From Zygaena filipendulae (lineage: Eukaryota; Arthropoda; Insecta; Lepidoptera; Zygaenidae), in NCBI GenBank assembly GCA_907165275.2, contig OU015674.1, positions 1,178,001 to 1,242,000 on the forward strand: a stretch of 64,000 nt of DNA, in the 5' to 3' direction. Positions 11,524 through 23,312 of this stretch are shown here, one piece after another. Position 1 is the stretch's first letter. Each line of letters begins with the position of its first letter. Below the pieces are notes generated by a model. The model was not told the origin of the DNA. It made no database searches and saw nothing but the letters and a program-made list of their open reading frames with translations. The position numbers were made by a program, and so were the translations under genes.

Positions 11524-12374
11524 TTGACGAGTAGTTTTGTTATGTGCAGAATCAATTTGAATTTTAATAAATTTAATTTTTTGTTGGTAGGTAGGTACTA
11601 AAACTTTTTCCCGCCAAATCTTTTTCCGTTACAAACCGTCGCACGCGCAATTAGACAGGAGGCGTGTGTTTTTTTTTTCTCCTTAACTAAAAACACTTTC
11701 CGTATCTTTGTCATCGCAGGAAATGACTTCACCCCTTATAATTGAACCCGATAGTTAGTACCACGTGCCAAGAAATTTGTATAGATAAAAAAAAAACAAC
11801 CTTTAAAATTGACAGTGTTACCAACATGTGTTCATCAGTTTTATTCTATAGAAATTTAAATTTTGGAATCGTTACGTTTCTAGGCATCTATTGTATTGTA
11901 ATTTGAATTTTATTGGGAGCGTTCCAATCGTGCGCAGGACAAACCAAAATAGACTTTGTTGCCTCGTAATAGAATTCGATATTTGTTATTTCAATTTATA
12001 TTATATTTACAGTTCTTTGAAGAGTGAATTTTCATTGAGTTCTGAACTTTACTGACTTTTGTTATAGAGGTCAATTCTTTATTTGAAAAGAATGGCTGGA
12101 GTGTGCTTTAAAAAATTGTTTCACCGATCCTAGTTCAGTGACAGTTGGTAGCCATGAAATTAGTAATAGCTGTGCTGATAAAATTGTATATTTCGCATAA
12201 TTTAGATTTTGATGACTTCCTTTTATTTGTAACATGATTGTTCTATAATTTTGCTATACCATGAACAAAATTGATCAACTTGTTGATCAACTGCGAAAAA
12301 GAAACGCATAAGTTTTATAAAGTTTAAAAAAAAAAATTAATTTAAGTGAATTATAGGCCTTTTAAATTAACACG
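11524..12374. other. no feature seen
   Basis: AT-rich; no supported gene or element. Confidence 0.4.
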
Positions 12375-12604
12375 CCCATACTAATATTATAGATTTATTT
12401 ATCAATGGATTTATATAGATAGATAGATAGATAACTCTTTATTGTACACCAAACAAAATGTTACTCTTTCATGCAAAAACTACTTAATGGATTTTAATGA
12501 AACTTTACAATAATGTAGCTTAATAGCACATAGGGTACTTTCTATTCCGGAATTCCCACGGGATCTCCAAAATTGACGCGGGTGAAACCGCGGAGAACGG
12601 CTAG
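12375..12604 (+). mobile_element. Helitron with inserted retro-tail
   Basis: CATACTAATATTATAGATTT start, GAACGGCTAG end. A minus-strand AATAAA plus (TATC)n tail (12415-12463) sits inside it. Confidence 0.65.
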
Positions 12605-12698
12605 TATGGTTTTAATATATCTACAGTATGTGAAGCATTATTACAAATTGTGTTTTTAGTAGGTAGGTAAAATATGGTTTACTAATCTTTAATAGAAT

Positions 12699-13119
12699 AA
12701 CGGCCGCACTCAGAGTGGACTTTAATGATTACTTAGTTAAGTATAGATTTTTAAAACAAAACTGTCGCAATCAGACAAGTTTAATAAATTAATGTTGATT
12801 GGCATTTAATGAAATAACGGAGATACGTTGAGTCGAAATGTCGCGTGACGTCACAAGCAGGCGCAGTTTTTAGCTGCGAATGACGTTATACGAGCCTTCA
12901 CCCTAAACTTTAATGCGCTTTATCCAGGTATAATTTCATTAATTTTGAAAAGCAAAAAATACGTGTCCATTATTTTTCTATTGTCTAAGTGACGGACTAA
13001 ATAGAATTTAGAAAAAAATAAATGACAAAAAAGCTATTGGCATTTGAGTTAAGTTAAATGCCAATTAACATTGAGTAAGTATTAAGTAATCATTAAAACG
13101 ACTTGGAGTGCGGCTGTTA
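12699..13119. mobile_element. palindromic MITE enclosing a degenerate CRE-MITE
   Basis: Outer ends AACGGCCGCACTCAGAGTGG / CGACTTGGAGTGCGGCTGTT. The interior contains a diverged CRE-MITE with TGACGTCA at 12846 and a decayed second site (TGACGTTA). A related reverse copy lies at 58095-58645. Confidence 0.7.
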
Positions 13120-13147
13120 AGCTAGATAATTCAATGGTTATGTATCT

Positions 13148-13389
13148 AACGGCCGCACTCAGAGTCGACTTTAATGATTACTTAGTTAAGTATAGATTTT
13201 TAAAACAAAACTGTCGCAATCAGACAAGTTTAATAAATTAATGTTGATTGGCATTTAATGAGATGTTACTTAATTAGTTAAATGCCAATTAACATTAATT
13301 TATTCAACATGTCTGATTGCGGCAGTTTTGTTTTAAAAATGTATACTTAACTAAGTAATCATTAAAGTCGACTCTGAGTGCGGCGGTTA
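13148..13389. mobile_element. palindromic (foldback) MITE
   Basis: Near-perfect palindrome: AACGGCCGCACTCAGAGTCG... mirrored at the right end, with central TTAATTAGTTAAATGCCAAT. It would fold into one long hairpin. Confidence 0.8.
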
Positions 13390-14048
13390 AACTACCTATC
13401 CATTGACAATATGTAAATTAGAAAAAAAAAACTTACTTAGTAACATCCTTCATAACCATAAACAGGCGGTTGTTGATTTAATGAAGTTTCCTTGTTCACA
13501 CGCGAACGATTAAAAAAAAAAAAACACCAAGAACATCCCCCGACCACAGGTGAATAAACTTGACCTAACCTCTGATGACATTTCACTGACGCTGGTCGCC
13601 ATTACAAAAAATCACGTGATATTCGCGGCCAAAGATATTGAAAGAGAATAGATTGACAGTACGCTCGGCCGCTAAGCTTTCCCCTTGAACTACGTAGTGG
13701 TCAAACGATCTCATGCTAACAAAATGCCGTTGGCTAGCATAGACTATTGTCTATAGATAATACTTGACGGAAAGCGATGTGATTGGCTATTTGAAATGTA
13801 CTTTGTAGTGACAGGTATTTTAATTGCGTAGCAACGATGTGATTGGATTTATTTTTATCATTTCTCCCGCAAAAATTGTTTGACGTGGATTGCATAGTAA
13901 AAGTTTGTATTGTTCGTCTATTCTTTTATAATGTCTTTGTTCGCGGCCGGCATGGTACTACATGAACTCTACATTCTATATAGTCTACAGCCAATGTATA
14001 AATTAAAGTTATCGAAAGGGGCTCGGACAATTTAAATTCTATAGTTGT
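13390..14048. other. no gene seen
   Basis: Unassigned, moderately GC-balanced sequence. No splice-bounded frame could be supported. Confidence 0.4.
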
Positions 14049-14276
14049 ACCAGCTGTTTCACCCACGTACCTACCCTCTATGCCTTTTTCTGTACCTACC
14101 CTTAACAATGTAGGACAATGTATACCAATCATTTGTCTAAGGCAGGCACATATTATATACAAAATTTCATGATGATCAGCTGAGTATTTAGGTAAAGCTT
14201 GAATGCATAACGACAAACAAACATATAATATAAATAAAATCGTATTTTCATTTATTATAATATTACCTAATGATTT
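14049..14276 (-). mobile_element. degraded Helitron
   Basis: CCAGCTGTTTCACCCACG at one end and the internal AAAATTTCATGATGATCAGC mark a reverse-strand copy with blurred ends. Confidence 0.55.
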
Positions 14277-14985
14277 TTTTTTTCAGTGTAGTTGTTTCGT
14301 AGTAGTATGAGGAACTTTAGATTCGAGGTAAACACGGGGCTCTTAGTGTACAAATTTTGTTTTCCACATTCATAAGATTTCTGATTAGGTACTAGGTAGG
14401 AAGGACTTACTTGTTCTAAAATTAGATTATGGCACTTCTGTATTTTATGATCCTTGCAACCCTCATTCGGCTAGGGTTGCGCGATAAATCTAAAATATTC
14501 AGTGAAATAAAATATGCATAATATGTAAATTCAACTCGACTCGACGTACGTAACAGGTGGTTTTGAAATGTGGCAATCGGTTTTTATTATAATTTGTTTT
14601 TTTTTTTTTTATATTTAGATAATAATATAATAAGGTTCAGAGATATTGGTAATGAAATTCATGCTCAATTACGAAATGAATTAAATAAAAATTTATTCTG
14701 TGTCACTCGTTATTTAGAAAAAAAAAATTGTTTTTAGTTAACGTAATTTTATTTAATTAGGAGTGACTAATTATAAAAAAATTGGGTTTTATTATCTGGT
14801 AATTATAATATTACCTACATATTTTTATTTAGTTTTTTCTGTCAATTTTATAATACTATTAATTATAGATATTATTTATCTAAATTACAAAATTAAATTA
14901 GCTGCAATAGTAGAAAGTTGAGTTTCGAAATGAGTAGGTGCAACCCTATCGCAAACAAAATCTTTTGGCGCGAACTCCGAAAGGA
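14277..14985. other. no feature seen
   Basis: Very AT-rich, long A/T runs. Confidence 0.4.
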
Positions 14986-15115
14986 TCTATAGATCGATAG
15001 AACAGAGGCGGCACGTGCGCGGGATTCCGTTACGTCAGGTGCCACCCCCGCGCCCCTCCGCAGGTGGTGCAACGACCCCTAGTCTAGTCACCCACCGTTG
15101 CAGGTACGTATAACA
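14986..15115. promoter_or_regulatory. isolated GC-rich patch with E-boxes
   Basis: A compact GC-rich block in AT-rich DNA containing GGCACGTGCGCGGG and two CAGGTG E-boxes (TACGTCAGGTGCC; CCGCAGGTGGTG). It has no open frame of note. It could be an enhancer or promoter. Confidence 0.25.
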
Positions 15116-15522
15116 GGTTGCAAGTTGCAACCCATTTGAATAACTCGAAAAAAAAATATTTAAAGCATTATTCATAGATAATTTTATCGAATCGCTCCCT
15201 TTTGTTTTGTAACCGAAATTTCTTGTCTCGGTAATGTTTTTTTTTGTGTTCTATTTTTCTTCTTTTATATCAGGCGGTCGATAAAGCGATATCGCTAGAG
15301 TCTACTAGATTTTAGAACTGTACACAGCAAGCGATTTGTTTCCAATAAATTGATTTGTTTAAAATAATAATAATAAAAACAGACTTTAAAGCTAAACGCA
15401 TTGAAAATGTGTACAATAAAACACGAAAACTTTACAAAGTCGGCACCGAATTCTAAATTGTCGGTATTATACGAAAATACTCAATAATAGGTAGGTATTT
15501 ACAATAATTGAAATAAAGTCAA
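15116..15522. other. no feature seen
   Basis: AT-rich DNA. Confidence 0.4.
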
Positions 15523-15701
15523 TCCATACTAATTTGTTTGTTTGTTTGTTACGCTTTCACGCCTCAACAGCTCAACAGATCATCATGAAATTTTGCATAC
15601 ACGTTTTCAGGGATACAAAGAAGGATATAGGGTACTTTTTATCTCGAAATTCCCGCGGGAACTCCGACAGTAACGTGGGTGAAACCGCGGGGAACAGCTA
15701 A
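15523..15701 (+). mobile_element. Helitron ending CTAA
   Basis: TCCATACTAATTTGTTTG start; AACAGCTAA end, a CTRR variant. Confidence 0.75.
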
Positions 15702-15745
15702 TTTTTAATAATTTTACTTCGAATTCGAAAAGATTCAGATATATT

Positions 15746-15939
15746 TCAGATAGGCATAACTTTTTTTAAATGCGAATGCCAGTTTGTTACGCTTTCCCGC
15801 CTTAACTACTCAACTGATCATGAAACTTTGCATACCTACACGTTGCCAGGGGTACAAAGACGGACATGGGGTACTTTTTATCCCGAAGTGCCCGCGGGCA
15901 CTCTCAAAATATCGCGGTTGAAACCGCGGGACCATCTGG
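15746..15939 (+). mobile_element. Helitron ending CTGG
   Basis: Follows the previous copy after 44 bp; ends GGGACCATCTGG, another CTRR variant. Confidence 0.65.
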
Positions 15940-16416
15940 TATGTATATAAAAGAGGGAAGTTTTTATCAGTTTTGTCAGCTCCTGGAAGTAAGTACTATT
16001 CAGTGAACAAGCTGGTCATCGAACTCCGCACATTATTGCCGTACCTACCTACCTATAATTACCTCATTGTAATACAATGGATTGCAAAAACTTGAGTGAT
16101 TATATAACAATTATACACAATTAGTTAAGGTGTAGATGGTTCCTATGTAAATAGTGATGAGGTATCTTTTTGGTTTTTAAGTTTTTCAGGCGTCGAAATA
16201 TTTGGTCGGAAACTTTAATTTAGCGCCATCTTTGGTCGAAAGCGAAGAAGCTCTCATCCACGGCGGATAGTTTGCTTGCTAAAGAAAATCTTCTGTGACA
16301 TTCTTTAAAAAAATAAATGGGTACAGAAGAAATGACAAATGCTAATTTTTTTAAAATTGCATAGAAATATAAAAAATAATGTATTAATTCCCCCTATCAA
16401 TTCTCATCTAGTATAT
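15940..16416. other. no feature seen
   Basis: AT-rich DNA; the motif TTTAGCGCCATCTTTGGTCG resembles dispersed repeats. Confidence 0.35.
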
Positions 16417-16684
16417 TCTATACATATAAATAAAATTGAAGTGTTTATTTGTTATTTCAAATAAACAGCTTTTCACTAAATGCATACGATTTTTTTTTTC
16501 TGTCTGTCTGTCGGTCTGTCTGTCTGTTTGTTCCGGGTAATCTCTGAAACGGCTGGACCGATTTTAACGGGGCTTTCACTGGCAGATAGCTGATTTTATA
16601 AGGAGTAACTTAAGCTACTTTTTGTCCCGGAATTCCCGTGGAATCTCTCAAGTTAACGCGGGTGAAACCGCGGGGAACAGCTAG
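16417..16684 (+). mobile_element. Helitron (TCTATACATATAAA 5' type)
   Basis: Same 5' and body type as 1167-1452, with a (CTGT)n run; ends GGAACAGCTAG. Confidence 0.8.
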
Positions 16685-16685
16685 T

Positions 16686-16875
16686 GCCTTATTATAAATG
16701 AGAAAATGTGTTTGTTACGCTTTCAAGCCTTAACGGCTCAACCGATCATCATGAAATTTTACTTACTTACCTACACGTTGTCAGGTGTACGAGGAAGGAC
16801 ATAGGGTACTTTTTATCCCGGAATTCCCGCGGGAACTCCGAACTTAGCGCGGCTAAAACCACACGGAACAGCTAG
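16686..16875 (+). mobile_element. Helitron adjoining the preceding copy
   Basis: Its 5' end starts one base after the CTAG of the previous copy; ends GGAACAGCTAG. Confidence 0.7.
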
Positions 16876-17358
16876 TCTCCAATAAAACATCTTAAAATTT
16901 ATTTTTGGCGGTAGTGTGGTCGAAATCGAATAGAGTCCCTTAATAACGAAGGCTGGCTTTATCACAAGTCACAACTGACTTAATACTTTGATAATCTTGA
17001 TTATTTGATAATGTAATAAAAAAACACACTCTTTCTTTTCAATCGAGAGTTCGACACAAAAAGAACTTTTACTGGAAACGCAAATTCGTAGTTAACATGG
17101 GAGAGTTTTTCCTTTCGCGCTCACTAACTTATGTCATATTGTTACATCACAATGGATCCAGCCGACGCTTTCACACGGTCATACCGACCTAGACATTGGT
17201 CCGTGGGAGAATGCGGTGTGTGAACTGGCTCTTACATTGTGACGTGCCTATTAGATTTGTAGGTTATCTCACTGAGCAAATAATCACTACGTTTTAGGTT
17301 ATCTATGCACAATAAAACTCAGCCGCGTGTGTATTGGAGATATTAAAAGAAAAAAAAA
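16876..17358. other. no feature seen
   Basis: No supported gene or element. Confidence 0.35.
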
Positions 17359-17505
17359 ATAGTATATTTCATTACAAGTGCGGAAAGGCTGTCATTGCAA
17401 AGAGTTCCGACAAATGCCGACCCGAGCCGAGGCGCAGCCGAAGGTGAGGGTTGACAGTCGGAACTCTTTGCAATGACGGTTCCGCACGTGTAATGAACAA
17501 CTATT
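17359..17505. mobile_element. palindromic MITE-like element
   Basis: TTCATTACAAGTGCGGAAAG on the left is mirrored by TTCCGCACGTGTAATGAA on the right. Both arms share CATTGCAAAGAGTTCCGAC, around a GC-rich centre. Confidence 0.65.
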
Positions 17506-17797
17506 TTTAATACAGTTGCGAGAAAAATGAAGAAATTTAGTAAAATAATAAAAACACAAACTCAACTAAGTTCCAACTGTGATCAAGAGATGGCGCTAGT
17601 CGTATTAGTAATACGAAACCTACGTTGCGCAATACAAAAAGTGTGTCAAAGTCGTTTCGCCATTTTTGACAGTTGGGAAAGAGAACGCACGAGTTCGGAA
17701 AAGGTAAAGAAAAAGCTCGAGTATGTAATAGCCCACTTCCCGAACGCTATACGTCCCTGCAATATGCCACTTTTTGAGCGACTGTATTAAAACTATA
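17502..17797. mobile_element. short-TIR element
   Basis: TTTTTAATACAGTTGCGAG at the left pairs with GCGACTGTATTAAAA at the right. The open frame inside (about 87 codons) has no recognisable domain. Confidence 0.45.
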
Positions 17798-17993
17798 TAA
17801 TAACAATAACTAGATAATAACAATAAACATTTTATATTTATTAGTTAACATAAAATATATTGAATTTTTTTTTACAATAGGTAGGTATTACGTCAAAGGG
17901 TTCCTGAGAAAGTTCCAAAACTAGCAAGCATGTTTCAACACTGCCACCAACTCTCTAGTTAGAAGTGAAGTTAACCAGTTAAAATATGTACCT

Positions 17994-18208
17994 ACTATTG
18001 TGTCCCTCGGTTTCACCCGCGTTAATTTCAGAGTTCCCGCGGGAATTCCGGAATAAAAAGTACCCTATGTGTTAATCTGATGTATAAGCTATATTATTGT
18101 AAAGTTTCATTTAAATCCATCCAGTAGTTTTTGCGTGAAAGAGTAACAAACATCCATCCATCCATCCATACATTCTTATAAACTTTCGCGTTTATAATGG
18201 TAGTAGGA
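17994..18208 (-). mobile_element. Helitron ((CATC)n subtype)
   Basis: TCGGTTTCACCCGCGTTAAT near the start, a (CATC)n run, and the end at GGTAGTAGGA. Same subtype as 6585-7125 and 56022-56237. Confidence 0.75.
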
Positions 18209-18438
18209 TAGTTTCGTAAAAATACTGTTTTTTTTTATACCTATAGCGTGTTCAACTAAGTAGATGTTTGTACCCCCACATGTTTTCGCCGTTAGCAATT
18301 ACTCGGTAAGCACCCCAAGTTTCTTTATCTTGTTGTTAAAAACGCATATATTTAATATATAACGTCTTTTACTGACTTTTTCGCTAACTTATCATCAACG
18401 CAATAACTATCTTTGTATAGGGGTTAACGACCGTACTC

Positions 18439-18983
18439 ACGGCCGCACTCAGAGTCGACTTTAATGATTACTTAGTTAAGTATGGATTTTTAAAACAAAA
18501 TTGCCGCATTCAGAGATGTTCAGTAAATTAATGTTAATTGCCATTTAATGAGATGTAACTTAATTAGTTAAATGCCAATTAACATTAATTTATTAAACTT
18601 GTCTGATTGCGGCAGTTTTGTTTTAAAAATCTATACTTAACTAAGTAATCATTAAAGTCGACTCTGAGTGCGGCGGTCAGTCGTTTTAATGATTACTTAA
18701 TTTTAAGTAAAGATTAATTATTAGAACAATACCGTCGCAATCAGAGACGTACAATGAATTAATGTTAATTGGCATTTAGGTAATTTAACTTAATAAGTCA
18801 TCATTAAAACGACTCTGGGTGCGGTTTGACTTTGATGTTAACGCAAGGAACGATTTAAAGACTAGGTTTAAGGTTTCGAATCAACGTTAATTTAATGAAC
18901 GTCTATGATAGCGGCAGTTTTGTTTTAAAAATCTTTACTCAAAATTACCTAAGTAACCATTAAAACGACTCTGAGTGCGGCCG
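18439..18983. mobile_element. compound palindromic MITE array
   Basis: A full palindrome (18439-18677) is followed by a second inverted pair with GTCGTTTTAATGATTACT arms (about 18680-18825) and a lone right half ending CTCTGAGTGCGGCCGT at 18983. Confidence 0.7.
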
Positions 18984-19404
18984 TAAGTATTTAGAACTTG
19001 CCATCAATTCAATTGTGCAGTGTTCGGTACAGAAAGCTTATCTGCTGTTTTCTTCTTTCGAGGAAGATTTCGGGGGTCGTTGAAGCGTACCAAATTTTAA
19101 TTTTTCCGTACTATATCCTTTTTTCTATTTCTCAATAATGCGTTGTCATAATCTAATTTTATGTTGTAAACGAAACTGGCATAACAGCGGAACACTGTTA
19201 GAACCTTAGAACTACGAAGGTTCCTTATAATAAATATTCCTTCTCTTGTAAATATTTAAAAAAAATAATTATAATATTATAGTGTAGGCATGCACTAGAG
19301 AAGGTTTTTCCAAAATATAGCCGCCAAAAGGGATGAAATAGGACTACAAAGTTTATATAGAAATGGCATGGTCTATAGCTGAATCTTAGTAGATTATATT
19401 GTAG
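18984..19404. other. no feature seen
   Basis: AT-rich DNA. Confidence 0.4.
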
Positions 19405-19645
19405 TCCATACTAATATTATAAAGAGCTTAAGTTTGTGAGTTTATGACGTCGTTGTAGGGGATAATCTTTGGATCTGCTGAACCGATTATGAAAATTTTT
19501 TCACTTACAGGAAGCTACGGTAGTCCTGAGTGATATAGGATACGTATCACCCGAAATTCCCACGGGAATCCCGAAATTACCGCGGATGACACCCCGAAGC
19601 TTCTGAGGGAATCCTAAAATTCACGCGGGTAAAACTGCAGACATT
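19405..19645 (+). mobile_element. Helitron, 3' end degraded
   Basis: TCCATACTAATATTATAAAG start; ends in GGTAAAACTGCAG without a clear CTAG. Confidence 0.65.
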
Positions 19646-20760
19646 AATATACTTATTAACAATAATATAAATGGATTTTCATTTATTTTTTTCAATGTCT
19701 TCTTATAATTAAATTAAGTCAGTTAATGCCATTTTGATTAAGAACTTGACCTTATTTCTACGGTTGTAATTTTTATGGTGTAATTGCAACTATTAACCCT
19801 TATTGGTTCACTGGTGTTCAAACTTTAACCCTTAACATTCCGACGGGCACAGTTAACCCCTCAGCGAGCTTGCATCGCGTGACCGTCGGCCGTTTGCACC
19901 ACGATAAATTAATAGTAGGTTATTTATATATTAGAATTCGTTATTCGTTGAAAGTTTCTTCCTATTCCGGTGTCGTGAGAACTTTTTTGAAAATGAATAA
20001 ATTAATTATTTATTCACGAATAAATTGTATTTATAATTTTTATATGTTTTAAAAATAAACGTTATTACATTGTCTACCGCGTGTTGATTAAAATTTCGTA
20101 TATAAAGAGAAAATATTCGAAATGGAACCTTCAGTTTTGCTCTGATCCAGCCGTTTTTTTTTCCTCTTATATTACGGAACTCCAGGCGAATTGAGAATCC
20201 CCCTTTTTCTGAAGTTGTCTATAACGGAAAGAGTACAATTGATGTGTTTGTTTGTTATTTGGATATGTTAACTAACAGGTAAGTACTTCATTAATTAGCC
20301 TTTGTTTTTGATAAAATAGTGTGTTTTAGAATACTGTGCGGTGTTATTTGTAGCGCTAGTTTTAAGCTTGAAAGGAGAATGGGCTAACAAAACAAAAAAA
20401 AAACCAATCAGCTCATCATCGGGGCAAATATATTTAACCTTTGTTTTAGTGAGGTTGTTAGTATTCTAAAAGCAATAACTTCTGCAAGTTACAAGTGCCG
20501 CAACTTTTAGGTTGGTATTATGGTGGTATGAAGGGTATGCTAACAAATTACTACCTCTTTGGGCCGACCTGTGCGCTGCGCACACGCAGGGGGGCTGCAC
20601 AGATCAAGTGTACCGGAAAATTACTATTGTTTACAAAATGACTTATTTTTCATCGAACTCCAGCCGTTGTTACGCCTCAGTAGTGGATAATTGGAATGGT
20701 TATTGCAAAATTGTTCTAGTTATAGTGTTTATTTATAATTCTTGTAGTTAGAAAGTGAAA
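19646..20760. other. no gene seen
   Basis: Short open frames near 19870 and 20512 have no supporting features. Confidence 0.35.
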
Positions 20761-20774
20761 TAATGGCCAGATAT

Positions 20775-21180
20775 TTAAGTGTTCGGGAGGTGGTAGTCCG
20801 TGTAGTACCACCTCCTCGCTTATGTAAGCTACGGAGCAGCTGTGTCGTGACTACCAGGCAGCCAGCACTCAAAGATGGTAGTACCTACGGGCGTAGTCTG
20901 TCTGGGACAGTACCACCTCCTCACTTGTTCGAGCCACCAAGTAGCCGCGCTATGCCGCACGACTTGGCACGACCAGGCTGCCAGCTCTTAGAGGTAGCAG
21001 CATGAGCGCGCTCTGCCTAGGATAACACTATCTCTATGCTTATGAATACCGATAGAGCAGATTCACTGTTTCTAGATTATGTGCAGGGAAGTTAGAGGAA
21101 TTATATACAAGAGAAAGGGCAAAGCCTTCTCTTGTCTACACTCAATAAAGCAACCGGAATCTCAGTATTTTTTTAATTCT
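20775..21180 (+). repeat. possible non-LTR retroelement 3' remnant
   Basis: Two imperfect copies of a GTAGTNNGT...AGTACCACCTCCTC module (around 20792-20818 and 20892-20920). The phrase GTAGTCTGTCTGGGACAGTA resembles sequence I associate with insect CR1/Jockey-like 3' ends. A CAATAAAG lies near 21145. No reverse-transcriptase motif is present. Confidence 0.3.
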
Positions 21181-22155
21181 GCAGACGTCATTGGAACCAA
21201 GTTTTTGTCAATCATAGCTTAAATGTTCAATTAAAACCTTAAGTTACGTTTCTGAGCATTTTAGTAGGTAATATTATAATTATATTATTACAATGTGAAT
21301 AAACTATAGTTTTATGCATCGAGTTATTAAGATATAAATTTTAATTTTCTTGAATGATTAATTACAGGATATATAAAAAAAATTTGATTATTATAGAAGT
21401 ATTTAGATACCTATAGTGATCCGTAAATTATATTTTAATATCTTTCAAGCAAAACTGAAGTGTTAAATGGTTATAAGAAATAATAAACTGTAAATATCCT
21501 TGAAGACTTCTACTGGGTAAAAAACGGTATAAAATATAAGTCAGATATAACTAACCTTTGTTAATAGAATTTTAAAATACTTGTGCTGTGAGATTTTCCA
21601 TTTCAAATTGCATTAATTGAGCTTTATTTTCGTATGCCATGAAATTATTTTAATTATTGAATTACCAATTCATATGAGTCTTTCATTTTTTTCCGAACTC
21701 CACTTTTGCCATTTACTCGGAAACACTTTGCAATGTGCTTAAATTAAAGGTACCTAACCTAAAACTTGATCCGGGACATATCACATACCTAAACTATTTA
21801 CGATGCTAAGTTTAATATAAATCGATGCAGTAGCGTTTATAGTTAAATACCTTTTAAGTAGTCCTATACAAAAAAGGTTGGCCATAGCTGCTACAAGCAG
21901 ACAACAACATACTCTATATCTATATTAAGTAGGCATATTATAACTATACAGGTCTGAAATAATCTGTATTGTGTAATGGACAAGTTAAAACAAGTTCGAA
22001 AAACTCGTCAGTGTGTGGAATACTTAAAATTTGTTAGTTTTTTTTGTTGAGTGACCATGTTTTCGAATTCATTGAATCCAATTTTTACGTTCAAATCTTT
22101 CTTGTTTGTTAATATTAGTAGTTTACATAATAGATATATTTGTATTTATATAGTA
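21181..22155. other. no feature seen
   Basis: AT-rich DNA. Confidence 0.4.
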
Positions 22156-22212
22156 TTTTTAAATGTTCACATCTATGTAGCTGACATAGATATGAACATT
22201 AAAAATAGTACA
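22156..22212. repeat. small perfect-stem hairpin
   Basis: TATTTTTAAATGTTCA...TGAACATTAAAAATA, with CATCTATG/CATAGATA inside. It could be a miniature foldback or a hairpin RNA. Confidence 0.5.
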
Positions 22213-22530
22213 TTGTTATCCTAGGGGTGAAAGTAAGTCTTTCTCCCGAGGATAACACTGCTTTTCATTACGAATGCAAGGAAAGTCAAAATAAAAATTG
22301 GAATTAGCTAAAGAAAAAAATTGAGTGAATTTTATTTTACATAAATCAACCATTAGGTGTGCTACTGGCCAGTAAGTATGCCCCCTATGACATAAAAAAA
22401 AAACTTGAGTTTCTGCAGTATCCAGCTGTCAGTTGAAAACGATTCTCCCTAGGGCTGAAAAGTGTTACTTTCAACCCGCTTCTCAGGCAACTTCAGACTT
22501 ACTTTCCGAGTATGAGTAATGAAAATATGT
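22213..22530 (+). mobile_element. repeat family R22, copy A
   Basis: Shares both ends and body with 40272-40873 in the opposite orientation: GTTATCCTAGGGGTGAAAGT on one side, TTCCGAGTATGAGTAATGAA on the other. No coding capacity. Confidence 0.6.
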
Positions 22531-22980
22531 AAACACAATTCAGTCCCAATTTCTTAACTTACGCTTGGTCACCGCAACCGAAGCAATTAAACATACCTTT
22601 GTCTCACATTCGACTGCGAATTAGAATTACTTAGCCCGGTTCAATGTCACCGCTTTTTTGTGTCCTCACGAGAAAACAACACGTTGGATGCGCCATTTTG
22701 TTCGCCATCTTGAATAATTTAACCATCCAGTCATTTTGATTTGCGTACAATACGATACGAGTATCTACTTACTTAAATTATTACTTATTTCTAGTTTAAA
22801 ACATTTTGTTTTTTTTTTTATTTTATTTCTATTTATACCAAAAGTTATAATATTTAATTGTACCGATATACGGTCAATTTTCCTTTGTGCTATCTCTTAT
22901 GAATATCGTATGTTAAGGTTATTCACATGCGTTAACCCACGTTTTTAACCGACTTAAAAAACGGAGGAGGTTACTTGATA
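22531..22980. other. no gene seen
   Basis: Includes GCGCCATTTTGTTCGCCATCTTG at 22690-22712, containing a YY1-like CGCCATCTTG, and otherwise AT-rich DNA. Confidence 0.3.
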
Positions 22981-23005
22981 AGGCGAAACCGCGGGGAGCG
23001 GCTAG
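22981..23005 (+). mobile_element. Helitron 3'-end fragment
   Basis: GCGAAACCGCGGGGAGCGG then CTAG, fused to the AACCGACTT...GGAGGAGGTT repeat just upstream. Confidence 0.6.
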
Positions 23006-23312
23006 TTATTTATAATCACATTACAATTTATAGTTTTTTTTTCCTTTTGGTGATGCAACGAAAGGTTTTGGGTGTTGTTTCAATGACGGTCATTAGAAGA
23101 GAAAAAACCAAAGGAGGTGTCAAACTCGTGAGAATCCACCACACGTGTCGTACTCACACCATTACCCCGTCATTGTCGAACGACGATTTCTGAGTGATTT
23201 GTCGACAAAAAACTACCAGTGATAGATTTGTAAAACCACTGGTACCTAGCGTCGTAGTTATCTGATTAAAATGAGATCGAAGGATGTGAGAAACATAAGC
23301 CCACAGATGCAA

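Noticed and set aside
17527..17790. Open frame of 87 codons as a gene
   Set aside because: Lies inside a short-TIR element and lacks any motif.
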